DNA of 34,544 bases from Bacillus sp. FJAT-27251 (GTDB lineage Bacteria > Bacillota > Bacilli > Bacillales > Cytobacillaceae): assembly GCF_001273925.1 (NCBI RefSeq), contig NZ_LIGG01000001.1, positions 2,159,733 to 2,194,276 on the forward strand, written 5' to 3'. Below the pieces are notes generated by a model. That model worked only from the letters and a program-made list of their open reading frames with translations. It did not search any database and was not told the DNA's origin. A program made the position numbers and the translations under genes. Every line of letters begins with the position of its first letter. Position 1 is the stretch's first letter. Below are positions 24,444-32,065 of the stretch, piece by piece.

Positions 24444-25226
24444 ATGGATAAAACGAAAATTGTTTCGATTGAAGACAGGATACCAAAACTGAAGGAGCAA
24501 AGAAGAAAAAAGGCTAACAGGCGCCTGGTAATGGTGCTCATTCTCTTCTTTACCATGATTTTATTCATTATCTATTTTCAATCACCATTAAGCAAGGTGA
24601 AGAACATAACAGTCAGCGGGAATGAATCCTATACAGAGGAAGAAATCGAAGAGCAAAGCGGAATCACAACCCAGGATAATATCTGGAAGATGGATAGCGA
24701 AAAGGCCCGGCGGGAGCTTGAAAACCTGCCGGAGGTGGACAAGGCGGATATATCGGTACGCCTTCCGAATACGGTGGCAATCAAGCTTACCGAACACGAA
24801 AAGCTGGCCTACCTTTCTGAGGGCAGTGATTTCCATGCTGTTCTCGAGAGCGGCAAGATTCTAGAAAAAGGGCTGGCGGACGAGATGCCTGTGAATGCTC
24901 CAATCCTGATTGGGTTCAGAGAAGGAAAAGCTCTTGATGAAATGATTGCCTCACTTGAAACTCTGCCTGGTGAAATCCTCAGTACCATTTCAGAAATCCA
25001 CTATAACCCTTCTGAGACAGATGCTTACAGAATTCACCTTTTCATGAATGACGGCTATGAAGTGAATGCGACATTAAGAAGCTTTAGTGATAAAATGATC
25101 CATTATCCTTCAATTGTCAGTCAGCTTAAGCTGACAAAGGGCGTTATAGACCTTGAAGTCGGCTCTTATTTTAAAGCGTATGAAGCAGAGGAAGCTGAAG
25201 AAGTTGAAATTGAAAAAGAGAGTTAA
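24444..25226 (+). CDS. divIB: DivIB (FtsQ-type) cell-division protein
   Basis: The 260-residue bitopic protein has a basic cytoplasmic tail (MDKTKIVSIEDRIPKL...), one transmembrane helix (about residues 28-47), a POTRA domain (about 48-118, SKVKNITVSGNESYTEEEI) and the FtsQ/DivIB beta domain. It stabilises FtsL-DivIC in the septal complex. The ATG at 24444 is preferred over the in-frame TTG at 24438, because AGAGGTGATT ends right at the TTG but lies about 6 nt before the ATG. The C-terminus ends in a run of acidic residues, and its last 23 nt overlap the start of ylxW. Confidence 0.93.
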   Translation: MDKTKIVSIEDRIPKLKEQRRKKANRRLVMVLILFFTMILFIIYFQSPLSKVKNITVSGNESYTEEEIEEQSGITTQDNIWKMDSEKARRELENLPEVDKADISVRLPNTVAIKLTEHEKLAYLSEGSDFHAVLESGKILEKGLADEMPVNAPILIGFREGKALDEMIASLETLPGEILSTISEIHYNPSETDAYRIHLFMNDGYEVNATLRSFSDKMIHYPSIVSQLKLTKGVIDLEVGSYFKAYEAEEAEEVEIEKES

Positions 25227-25914
25227 AACCAATCGCATCATTTTGGCTCTTGTCAGCCTTGTCCTCGGGTTCATGATTGCCTTTTCCTACCGGATCACGG
25301 AAACTGCCCATGAAGGACAGGTGATTACGGACAGGCAGTGGGAGCAGGATTTGAATTTGCGCAACCAGCTGATTGAACAGGAAAAATTGAACCGTACCAT
25401 GCAGCAGGAATTGCACGAAAAGCAGGAAATGGTACGGGAGTTTGAGGCGGATCTGGCCAATGAGGCGCAGGTATATTTCAACCTTGCTGAAGATGCGGAA
25501 AAATATCGGATGTACCTGGGCAAGGTGAAGGTCAAAGGATCAGGGGTAAAAGTAACACTGGCTGATGGAGAATATGATCCTGCGCAGGATAATATCAATA
25601 ATTATCTTGTCCATGAACACCATGTCTTCAAGGTGATTAATGAATTATATATTTCCGGTGCTTCGGCCGTGGCAATCAATGGACAGCGCCTAACCCATAA
25701 TTCCTATATCATCTGCGACGGTCCGGTCATTACAGTGGATGGCAACCAGCATCCCGCGCCCTTCGAGATTTCTGCGATCGGAGATCCGGAAGTCCTGGTT
25801 TCGGCCCTGAATATCACGGGAGGAGTTAAGGACCAGCTGGTGAATGATCAAATCATCTTTTCCCTGCAGGCAGTGAATAATCTCGTCATGGATCCGATTA
25901 TCGCAAAAAAATGA
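25204..25914 (+). CDS. ylxW: YlxW, DUF881 family membrane-anchored protein
   Basis: This roughly 236-residue protein has a short basic N-terminus, one transmembrane helix (about residues 12-30), a coiled coil (about 45-95) and a C-terminal DUF881 domain with SGVKVTLADG and ASAVAINGQRLT. The family lies in the division cluster of Bacillus but its function is not established. The start is uncertain. The open frame extends back to 25153 and an ATG lies at 25180, but a TTG at 25204 has GAGGAAG about 9 nt upstream and gives the usual short N-terminus, so I use it. That makes a 23-nt overlap with divIB. Confidence 0.8.
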   Translation: MKLKKRVKTNRIILALVSLVLGFMIAFSYRITETAHEGQVITDRQWEQDLNLRNQLIEQEKLNRTMQQELHEKQEMVREFEADLANEAQVYFNLAEDAEKYRMYLGKVKVKGSGVKVTLADGEYDPAQDNINNYLVHEHHVFKVINELYISGASAVAINGQRLTHNSYIICDGPVITVDGNQHPAPFEISAIGDPEVLVSALNITGGVKDQLVNDQIIFSLQAVNNLVMDPIIAKK

Positions 25915-25955
25915 GGAAACTGCATGATATATTTCAGTAAGGTCAGGTGAGTGTG

Positions 25956-26687
25956 ATGGGCAGCCCCAAAAATGTCTACTTTGCCATCACGGCCACTATC
26001 ATTGGTTTTATGGTTGCCGTTCAATTCCAGACAGTCAGTGAACCAAATGTTCGGGATACCCGCGATACCTGGGAGCTGCGGCAGGATTTGATGGAAGAAA
26101 AGAAAATTCAGTCTCAGCTCCTTCAGGAGATCCGTTCCAATGAGGAGAAGCTCGTCAAATATGAAACGGAACGGCAGCAGAGCAGGGCAGAGGTCCTTAG
26201 GGACACTCTATCCGAACTGAAGGCGGAGGCTGGCCTTACCGCTGTTTCGGGACCTGGGATCGTCCTGGTCCTCAGGCCATATCTAGATGAATTCGGCCAG
26301 GGAGAAACCACAAGCTATGTGTCACCCTATTTGCTGAAACGTCTATTAAATGAATTGTATTTGAACGGTGCCCTTCATGTTTCTATTGATGGACAAAGGG
26401 TTATTAATACAACAGTTATCAGGGAAATTAGCAGGATGACCAAGATTGATGGACATTCATTAAACAAGTTTCCCCTGGAAATAAAAGTGATTGCTGCCAC
26501 TCAGCAGGAAGCTGAAAAATTATTTAACAGAATGCAGGGATCCACAATTGTCGAAGACTTTTTCATCGACAATCTGCAGGTGGAAATTGAGAAGCCGGGA
26601 GACGAGATTGAGGTTCCTGCCTATCAGGACCCAATCAGGATCCGCTATATGGAGCCTGCGGAGTCGGAAAAGGGAGGCGGCGAATAA
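25956..26687 (+). CDS. ylxX: YlxX, second DUF881 family membrane-anchored protein
   Basis: The 243-residue protein is a paralogue of ylxW: one N-terminal membrane helix (about residues 6-24, YFAITATIIGFMVAVQFQT), a coiled coil (about 38-80) and a DUF881 domain with VSGPGIVLVLRP and GALHVSIDGQRV. Function is unknown. The ATG at 25956 is chosen because AGGTGA ends about 6 nt upstream; GTGs at 25947 and 25953 overlap or crowd that site. The stop overlaps the sbp start (TAATG), indicating coupling. Confidence 0.85.
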   Translation: MGSPKNVYFAITATIIGFMVAVQFQTVSEPNVRDTRDTWELRQDLMEEKKIQSQLLQEIRSNEEKLVKYETERQQSRAEVLRDTLSELKAEAGLTAVSGPGIVLVLRPYLDEFGQGETTSYVSPYLLKRLLNELYLNGALHVSIDGQRVINTTVIREISRMTKIDGHSLNKFPLEIKVIAATQQEAEKLFNRMQGSTIVEDFFIDNLQVEIEKPGDEIEVPAYQDPIRIRYMEPAESEKGGGE

Positions 26688-27058
26688 TGTGGCTTCCGTT
26701 AATGGGGCTTGTAATTGGGGTGATCCTTGGTCTGCTGACTGATATCAGGATACCCGAGGAATATGCGAATTATCTTTCAATCGCCATACTTGCCGCACTC
26801 GATACTCTGTTTGGCGGAATCAGGGCACAGCTGCAAAATATTTACGATGAAAAAGTCTTCGTTTCAGGTTTCTTTTTTAATATTTTGCTCGCAGCAAGTT
26901 TAGCTTTTCTAGGTGTTCATCTTGGTGTAGACTTGTATTTAGCGGCAGTTTTCGCCTTTGGTGTAAGGCTGTTTCAAAACATTGCCGTGATTCGCCGAAT
27001 CCTGTTGGCCAAATGGTCATCGAGCGGTGAAAAAGAGAAAAAAAATGATATTTTTTAA
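26687..27058 (+). CDS. sbp: Sbp, small basic membrane protein (DUF1290)
   Basis: The 123-residue protein belongs to the DUF1290 family, called small basic protein in the Bacillus ftsA-ftsZ region. It is hydrophobic, with about three to four membrane helices (about residues 2-18, 28-45, 58-76 and 80-98) and a basic, lysine-rich C-terminal tail. ALDTLFGGIRA is the most family-like stretch. Its role is unknown. GGGAGG (26671-26676) precedes the ATG, which overlaps the ylxX stop by 1 nt. Confidence 0.88.
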   Translation: MWLPLMGLVIGVILGLLTDIRIPEEYANYLSIAILAALDTLFGGIRAQLQNIYDEKVFVSGFFFNILLAASLAFLGVHLGVDLYLAAVFAFGVRLFQNIAVIRRILLAKWSSSGEKEKKNDIF

Positions 27059-27153
27059 AGGGAATCATTTAGTTGTGACGAATAAGGTTAATGTACTTAA
27101 TCGGGAAATAATAGGTATGGAAAAGAAGGAAAGGTTAAAGGAGGTGCCACAGA

Positions 27154-28437
27154 ATGAACAGCAATGATATATATGTCAGTCTTGACATCGGTACATCCAG
27201 TGTGAAAGTGGTCATTGGCGAAATGGTCAATGATTCCCTGAATATAATTGGTGTTGGCAATGTGAAGTCTGAAGGCTTGAGGAAAGGCTCCATCGTTGAC
27301 ATAGATGAAACCGTTCATTCTATTAAACAGGCAGTAGAGCAAGCTGAGAGAATGATAGGGATGGAAATACGCCGGGTCATCGTCGGGGTGACAGGAAATA
27401 ATGTAGCCCTGCAGCCTTGCCACGGGGTGGTAGCCGTTTCAAGTGAAAACCGGGAGATTACCAATGAAGACGTAGCCAGGGTCATCGATGCCGCGCAAGT
27501 TATGTCGATTCCGCCCGAGCGTGAAATCATTGACGTAATCCCAAGACAATTCATTGTGGACGGACTTGACGAAATCAATGATCCCCGCGGGATGATCGGT
27601 GTCCGCCTGGAAATGGAAGGCACCATCATAACAGGCTCCAAAACAATCTTACATAATACGCTTCGCTGTGTAGAGAGGGCCGGCCTGGAGGTGCTGGATA
27701 TTGTTCTTCAGCCCCTTGCGGCAGGTTCATTTGCCCTGTCGAAAGATGAAAAAAATATGGGCGTTGCCCTCATAGATATGGGAGGCGGTTCAACTACGCT
27801 GGCCTGGTTTGCAAACGGCCACCTTGCAGGCACTGCCTTTATTCCGGTTGGAGGAGACCATATCACCAAAGATCTTTCGATTGGCTTGCGGACTTCAACC
27901 GAGGATGCCGAACGAATCAAAACAAAGCATGGGCATGCCTTTTATGACCATGCGTCCGAGGAGGAAGTATTCTCGGTCGGCATTATTGGCAGCAACCAGG
28001 AACAGCAGTTCAACCAGCTTGAAGTGGCAGACATTGTGGAAGCCCGGATAGAGGAGATTTTTGAACTTGTACAGGATGAGTTAAGGAAAATGAAGGTGCG
28101 GGATTTGCCTGGAGGCTTTGTCCTTACTGGCGGTGTCGCCAGTATGCAGGGTGTACTTGAGCTTGCCCAGGACATGTTCCAGAGCAGGGTCAGACTGGCC
28201 GTTCCTGACTACATTGGTGTTCGCGAAACACAATTTACGACCGCTGTCGGCTTGATTAAATTTGCCTATAAAAATGCAAAATTGCAGGGCAGGGCAATGG
28301 AGACGACGGTTGGGGAGCAGGAATACAAGGAAAAACGTGTTCAAAAACAGCCGCATCCAAAAGCGAAGCCGGAAAAACAGCCGGAGGAAAAAGGACCATC
28401 GAGAGTAAAGAAGTTTCTTGGCTACTTTTTTGAGTAA
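27154..28437 (+). CDS. ftsA: FtsA, actin-like membrane anchor of the Z ring
   Basis: The 427-residue protein is an actin-fold ATPase. Phosphate-binding loops are visible: YVSLDIGTSSVKVVIGE at the N-terminus and VALIDMGGGSTTLAWF in the middle, with GFVLTGGVASMQGV near the end. The C-terminal SRVKKFLGYFFE is the amphipathic membrane-targeting helix, preceded by a lysine-rich linker. FtsA tethers FtsZ filaments and recruits later division proteins. AAAGGAGGTG precedes the ATG. A weak SigH-like pattern upstream (27083-27110) was considered and not called, although a SigH promoter is known here in B. subtilis. Confidence 0.97.
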   Translation: MNSNDIYVSLDIGTSSVKVVIGEMVNDSLNIIGVGNVKSEGLRKGSIVDIDETVHSIKQAVEQAERMIGMEIRRVIVGVTGNNVALQPCHGVVAVSSENREITNEDVARVIDAAQVMSIPPEREIIDVIPRQFIVDGLDEINDPRGMIGVRLEMEGTIITGSKTILHNTLRCVERAGLEVLDIVLQPLAAGSFALSKDEKNMGVALIDMGGGSTTLAWFANGHLAGTAFIPVGGDHITKDLSIGLRTSTEDAERIKTKHGHAFYDHASEEEVFSVGIIGSNQEQQFNQLEVADIVEARIEEIFELVQDELRKMKVRDLPGGFVLTGGVASMQGVLELAQDMFQSRVRLAVPDYIGVRETQFTTAVGLIKFAYKNAKLQGRAMETTVGEQEYKEKRVQKQPHPKAKPEKQPEEKGPSRVKKFLGYFFE

Positions 28438-28474
28438 CCAATGACCGGAATTCGACGAATTAGGAGGATTTGTC

Positions 28475-29620
28475 ATGTTGGAGTTTGATACTAATTTAGA
28501 TTCACTTGCAACTATAAAAGTAATCGGTGTTGGCGGCGGCGGCAATAACGCAGTTAACCGAATGATTGAACACGGTGTTCAAGGTGTGGAATTCATTGCA
28601 GTCAACACAGATGCCCAGGCCTTGAATCTTTCGAAAGCTGAAATCAAAATGCAAATCGGCGGCAAACTTACCCGCGGACTTGGTGCAGGTGCAAATCCGG
28701 AAGTAGGCAAGAAAGCAGCTGAAGAAAGCAAAGAGCAGATTGAAGAAGCCCTTAAGGGTGCAGACATGGTCTTCGTTACAGCTGGAATGGGCGGTGGTAC
28801 TGGCACAGGTGCTGCACCGGTAATCGCGCAAATTGCAAGGGATTTGGGCGCTTTGACAGTCGGTGTCGTGACACGCCCGTTTACCTTTGAAGGCAGGAAG
28901 AGGGCAACACAGGCAGCCGGAGGAATCGGCTCGATGAAGGAAGCAGTCGATACACTGATTGTCATCCCGAATGACAGGCTGCTCGAAATTGTCGACAAGA
29001 GCACGCCAATGCTTGAAGCCTTCCGTGAGGCGGATAATGTTTTGCGACAGGGTGTACAGGGCATTTCCGACTTGATTGCTGTTCCAGGGTTAATTAACCT
29101 TGACTTTGCCGATGTGAAGACCATCATGTCCAACAAAGGGTCTGCCTTGATGGGTATTGGGGTTGCAGCAGGCGAAAATCGGGCAGCCGAAGCGGCTAAG
29201 AAAGCCATTTCCTCCCCATTGCTCGAAACTTCCATTGACGGCGCCCAGGGGGTATTGATGAATATCACTGGCGGAAGCAACCTGAGCCTTTATGAGGTGC
29301 AGGAAGCGGCCGATATCGTTGCCTCCGCATCCGACCAGGAAGTGAACATGATATTTGGTTCCGTCATCAATGACAACCTCAAAGACGAGATTGTCGTGAC
29401 GGTCATTGCGACAGGTTTCAACGATATTCCCGCACAGACAAAGCCATCCAGGCCGGTATTTGGCAGCCAGCCAAAACCAGGCATGAATTCTGTCAAGCGT
29501 GAGCCAAAGCGTGAAGAAACGCAGCCGCAGCAGGAACCTGTAAGGCATAATAACCAGCAGCAAGCAGAAGACACCCTTGATATTCCAACATTCTTGCGCA
29601 ATCGAAATAGAAGAAGATAA
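28475..29620 (+). CDS. ftsZ: FtsZ, tubulin-like GTPase of the division ring
   Basis: The 381-residue protein polymerises with GTP to form the Z ring. It has the N-terminal [13 protein letters not shown] loop (residues 18-30), the tubulin signature GGGTGTG (106-112), the T7 synergy loop NLDFAD (208-213) that completes the GTPase site of the neighbouring subunit, a glutamine-rich variable linker, and the C-terminal peptide [16 protein letters not shown] that binds FtsA and SepF. TAGGAGGA precedes the ATG. It is cotranscribed with ftsA and followed by a strong terminator. Confidence 0.99.
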   Translation: MLEFDTNLDSLATIKVIGVGGGGNNAVNRMIEHGVQGVEFIAVNTDAQALNLSKAEIKMQIGGKLTRGLGAGANPEVGKKAAEESKEQIEEALKGADMVFVTAGMGGGTGTGAAPVIAQIARDLGALTVGVVTRPFTFEGRKRATQAAGGIGSMKEAVDTLIVIPNDRLLEIVDKSTPMLEAFREADNVLRQGVQGISDLIAVPGLINLDFADVKTIMSNKGSALMGIGVAAGENRAAEAAKKAISSPLLETSIDGAQGVLMNITGGSNLSLYEVQEAADIVASASDQEVNMIFGSVINDNLKDEIVVTVIATGFNDIPAQTKPSRPVFGSQPKPGMNSVKREPKREETQPQQEPVRHNNQQQAEDTLDIPTFLRNRNRRR

Positions 29621-29628
29621 GAAATCAT

Positions 29629-29661
29629 AAAAAAGTACGGCATAATGCCGTGCTTTTTTTT
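29629..29661 (+). terminator. Intrinsic terminator of ftsA-ftsZ
   Basis: ACGGCA/TGCCGT with a TAA loop (29637-29651) extends through a G-T pair, a G-C pair and several A-T pairs, and runs into T8. It begins 8 nt after the ftsZ stop. Confidence 0.93.
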
Positions 29662-29692
29662 ATGCTTATTCAATTTTTTGAAAGTGAAAATA

Positions 29693-29728
29693 TGACAAAT
29701 TCCGAATAGAAAAGTGAAAAGTTCCGAT
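29693..29728 (+). promoter_or_regulatory. Candidate Spo0A-binding boxes for spoIIG
   Basis: TGACAAA (29693-29699) and TTCCGAA (29700-29706) each match the 0A box TGNCGAA at 6 of 7 positions; TTCCGAT (29722-29728) matches at 5. Relative to a start near 29784 they lie at about -91 to -78 and -62 to -56, close to the two Spo0A sites of the B. subtilis spoIIG promoter as I recall them. Confidence 0.5.
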
Positions 29729-29744
29729 GTTTTGTATACAGAAA

Positions 29745-29777
29745 GTGACACACTTCCTAAATGAACAACGATATACT
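29745..29777 (+). promoter_or_regulatory. Candidate spoIIG promoter with long spacer (Spo0A-activated SigA type)
   Basis: GTGACA (29745-29750) and TATACT (29772-29777) are separated by 21 bp. An unusually long spacer (22 bp) is the hallmark of the B. subtilis spoIIG promoter, which needs Spo0A for activation. It lies between the ftsZ terminator and the repeat array. Confidence 0.55.
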
Positions 29778-29789
29778 TTGACCTAACAG

Positions 29790-29910
29790 GAAAAGCGGAA
29801 GCGGCTGTTCAGCCCCGATAAGCGCTGGAGGGCCAGCGGATGAAGTCGCTCTTTGACTTCAACCGATGGACCGAAGCGACTCGAGGGGCTAGCCGCTGGA
29901 GCTGGACAGA
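29790..29910 (+). repeat. 121-bp structured repeat, copy 1
   Basis: The unit starts GAAAAGCGGAAGCGG and ends GCTGGAGCTGGACAGA. It can fold into a Y shape: outer stem AGCGGCT(GTTC)AGCCCC (29800-29816) with GGGGCTAGCCGCT (29885-29897); inner arm CGCTGG-AGGG-CCAGCG (29823-29838); inner arm AGTCGCT/AGCGACT (29844-29850 and 29875-29881), with GAAGTC/GACTTC as an alternative. It resembles interspersed intergenic repeats I recall from other Bacillaceae, starting AAAAGCGG and ending in GAGCTGGACA. Confidence 0.88.
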
Positions 29911-30031
29911 GAAAAGCGGAAGCGGCTGTTCAGCCCCGACAAGCGCTGGAAAGCCAGCGAATGAAGTCGCTCTTTGACTTCAACCGATGGACCGAAGCGA
30001 CTCGAGGGGCTAGCCGCTGGAGCTGGACAGA
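29911..30031 (+). repeat. 121-bp structured repeat, copy 2
   Basis: This is a direct tandem copy of the preceding unit with only four substitutions (117 of 121 identical). Two of them change the tetraloop AGGG to AAAG and leave the CGCTGG/CCAGCG stem intact; the other two fall in unpaired linkers. The near identity points to recent duplication. Confidence 0.88.
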
Positions 30032-30180
30032 GAAAAGCGGAAGCGGCTGTTCAGCGACGTATGGACTGGAGCCCGGCGACTGAGATAAAGGAAACACGAA
30101 GAGCGTAGCGATTCGATGTTGACTTATCGCAAGGAGGCGGGGGAAGTCCACTAGTCGCTAGCCGCTGGAGCTGGACATGA
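30032..30180 (+). repeat. Diverged 149-bp repeat, copy 3
   Basis: The ends match copies 1 and 2 (GAAAAGCGGAAGCGGCTGTTCAGC and CTAGCCGCTGGAGCTGGACA regions) but the middle is unrelated. The outer stem is kept: AGCGGCT/AGCCGCT plus AGCGAC (30053-30058) with GTCGCT (30154-30159), replacing AGCCCC/GGGGCT by two compensated base pairs. A further TGGACT/AGTCCA stem (30062-30067 and 30145-30150) lies inside. The first 12 nt of another unit (30181-30192) follow, so the array ends 21 nt before the spoIIGA start codon. Confidence 0.8.
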
Positions 30181-30213
30181 GAAAAGCGGAAGATGCTTTT
30201 GGGAGGGAGTGAC

Positions 30214-31149
30214 TTGACTGTCTATCTGGATGTGATTTGGGGGTTGAACTTGCTTTTTGACGCGCTCCTTCTGTATCTGACGGCCATTTTGCTTAAACGG
30301 AGCGTTAAATTATGGCGGATATTTGCTGGCGGGCTGATCGGCTCGCTGTTAATACTCCTTGCTGTCACACCTTTTTCCTATGCGGGACATCCTGTCGTTA
30401 AACTGGGATTTTCCGTCATGATGGTACTGGCTGTTTTCGGCTTCAAACGGCTGAGCTTTTTTTTAAAGGGACTTATGACATTCTATCTTGTGACATTTTT
30501 AATTGGCGGGGCATTGCTGGGCGTTCACTTTTTTATTTCATTCGACTTCGATTTGACGTCATCCGTAGCGATAGCCAATGTAAAGGGGTTTGGGGACCCG
30601 ATCAGCTGGCTTTTCGTGCTGATTGGATTCCCGCTTGCCTGGCATTTTTCAAAACAAGGCATTGGCCATATGGAGATGGCAAAGATCCAATTCGACCAGC
30701 TTGCTGGTGTGAGGCTGTGCTGCTGCGGGATGGAATTGCAGCTGAAAGGCCTTGTGGACAGCGGGAACCAGCTGTATGATCCAATCTCAAGGATGCCGGT
30801 CATGTTCGTTTCCGTCGCATCGCTTCTCAATGAAGTACCGGAAACTGTCAAGGATATGGCCGAAAACCCCGAAAGAATCATAATGGGAGAAGGAGAATTC
30901 CCCACAGAATTTGAACACAAAATGAAAATTATCCCATGCAGGGTTGTCGGACAAGAGCATCAGTTAATTATCGCAATGAAGCCCGACATCCTTGAGATTG
31001 AAAGCGATGGAAAAATTTATTCAGTGGATAAGGCACTGGTCAGCTTCACGACTCAGCAGCTTTCTGCCGATGGCGCTTTCCAATGCATCATACATCCCAA
31101 AATGCTTACCGGCACGGCTTCACAAGCAGCAGATGTGAAGGTGAGTTAA
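30214..31149 (+). CDS. spoIIGA: SpoIIGA, membrane aspartic protease that processes pro-SigE
   Basis: The 311-residue protein has five membrane helices in its N-terminal half and a cytoplasmic aspartic-protease domain with the catalytic triplet DSG at Asp182-Gly184 ([11 protein letters not shown]). It matures pro-SigE after the SpoIIR signal arrives from the forespore. The TTG at 30214 is chosen because GGGAGGGAG (30201-30209) lies at good spacing and [12 protein letters not shown] aligns with the family start; an ATG at 30193 lies upstream of the ribosome site. A CCC triplet of cysteines (169-171) precedes the protease domain. Its 5' leader contains the repeat array. sigE follows after 44 nt. 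Confidence 0.95.
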   Translation: MTVYLDVIWGLNLLFDALLLYLTAILLKRSVKLWRIFAGGLIGSLLILLAVTPFSYAGHPVVKLGFSVMMVLAVFGFKRLSFFLKGLMTFYLVTFLIGGALLGVHFFISFDFDLTSSVAIANVKGFGDPISWLFVLIGFPLAWHFSKQGIGHMEMAKIQFDQLAGVRLCCCGMELQLKGLVDSGNQLYDPISRMPVMFVSVASLLNEVPETVKDMAENPERIIMGEGEFPTEFEHKMKIIPCRVVGQEHQLIIAMKPDILEIESDGKIYSVDKALVSFTTQQLSADGAFQCIIHPKMLTGTASQAADVKVS

Positions 31150-31193
31150 TAATACTATACTCACAAAAACATAATTTAGAAGGAGGACAAATC

Positions 31194-31913
31194 ATGAAAA
31201 GTTTACGGCTCCGCTTATCCTATTACTGGTATAAATTGATGATCAAGCTAGGGATCAAGACAGATGAAATTTATTATATCGGCGGAAGTGAAGCGCTGCC
31301 TCCTCCTTTGAATAAGGAAGAAGAAGAACTGTTATTGAAGAAGCTGCCAAAGGGGGACAAAGCGGCCAGGAGCATCCTGATTGAACGAAATCTGCGCCTT
31401 GTTGTCTATATCGCCCGCAAATTTGAAAATACAGGGATTAATATAGAGGACTTGATATCCATAGGGACGATCGGATTGATTAAAGCAGTCAATACATTCA
31501 ATCCCGAAAAGAAAATCAAGCTTGCTACATACGCCTCTCGCTGTATTGAAAACGAAATACTGATGTATTTGAGAAGAAATAATAAAATCCGTTCTGAAGT
31601 TTCTTTTGATGAGCCGCTGAATATTGACTGGGATGGAAATGAACTGCTGTTATCGGATGTGCTTGGCACCGAGGAGGATATTATCACAAAGGACCTGGAA
31701 TCCAATATTGATAAAAAGCTGCTGATAAAGGCGTTGCAGCAGCTGTCGGACCGGGAGAAGCAAATCATGGAGCTTCGTTTCGGACTCGGGAGCGGAGAAG
31801 AGAAGACACAAAAGGATGTTGCCGATATGCTGGGGATATCCCAGTCTTATATTTCGAGGCTCGAAAAACGAATTATTAAACGGCTCAGGAAGGAATTTAA
31901 CAAAATGGTGTAA
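31194..31913 (+). CDS. sigE: SigE, mother-cell sporulation sigma factor, made as pro-SigE
   Basis: The 239-residue sigma-70 family protein equals the B. subtilis length. The N-terminal 27 or so residues ([20 protein letters not shown], then IKTDEIYY) form the amphipathic pro-sequence that tethers pro-SigE to the membrane until SpoIIGA cleaves it, near the [15 protein letters not shown] junction. Region 2 ([17 protein letters not shown], then [13 protein letters not shown]) and region 4 (a helix-turn-helix with [17 protein letters not shown]) are intact. The ATG at 31194 follows AGGAGGA (31181-31187); the open frame extends upstream within spoIIGA but lacks a start signal. It is cotranscribed with spoIIGA. 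Confidence 0.98.
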   Translation: MKSLRLRLSYYWYKLMIKLGIKTDEIYYIGGSEALPPPLNKEEEELLLKKLPKGDKAARSILIERNLRLVVYIARKFENTGINIEDLISIGTIGLIKAVNTFNPEKKIKLATYASRCIENEILMYLRRNNKIRSEVSFDEPLNIDWDGNELLLSDVLGTEEDIITKDLESNIDKKLLIKALQQLSDREKQIMELRFGLGSGEEKTQKDVADMLGISQSYISRLEKRIIKRLRKEFNKMV

Positions 31914-31999
31914 AAATTTTTCAGTGAAATAAATCAATAATGGTACAGGTTTTAGAGGATTTGCCTTCCTATTTTGGATGTTTTGCCCATTTAGTGTGT

Positions 32000-32028
32000 G
32001 CATATTTTTCCTCCCTGCGGAGATACTG
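32000..32028 (+). promoter_or_regulatory. Candidate SigF/SigG promoter of sigG
   Basis: GCATA (32000-32004) and GGAGATACTG (32019-32028) match the SigF consensus (GYATA and GGNNANANTR, from memory) at every defined position, with a 14-bp spacer where about 15 is usual. The GATACTG inside also fits a SigG -10 at 5 of 7. Transcription would start near 32035. B. subtilis sigG has a promoter used by both factors. Confidence 0.7.
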
Positions 32029-32043
32029 ATTTTTGTACAGCAG

Positions 32044-32056
32044 CTCCTGCAAGGAG
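32044..32056 (+). other. Hairpin sequestering the sigG ribosome site
   Basis: CTCCT-GCA-AGGAG is a perfect 5-bp stem with a 3-nt loop. Its right arm is the core of the ribosome site AAGGAGGG (32051-32058). It lies in the short leader downstream of the candidate promoter, so folding would limit sigG translation. Confidence 0.75.
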
Positions 32057-32065
32057 GGAAAATGA

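Noticed and set aside
27083-27110. SigH-like promoter before ftsA
   Set aside because: The AAGGTTAA and GGGAAATA elements match SigH boxes poorly and the spacing is short; expectation from B. subtilis alone is not enough.
28579-29280. Long minus-strand open frame antisense to ftsZ
   Set aside because: It mirrors ftsZ codons, is rich in Ser/Pro/Ala as expected of an antisense shadow, and has no start signal or family match.
29853-30083. Short open frame inside the repeat array
   Set aside because: It arises from translating the 121-bp units, repeats itself, has no ribosome site and encodes no recognisable domain.
29790-30192. CRISPR array
   Set aside because: The units are directly abutted with no unique spacers between short repeats, are far too long, and no cas genes are present.
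32010-32022. CCTCC at 32010 as a second sequestering arm for the sigG ribosome site
   Set aside because: It lies upstream of the predicted transcription start, inside the promoter, and so would not be in the mRNA.
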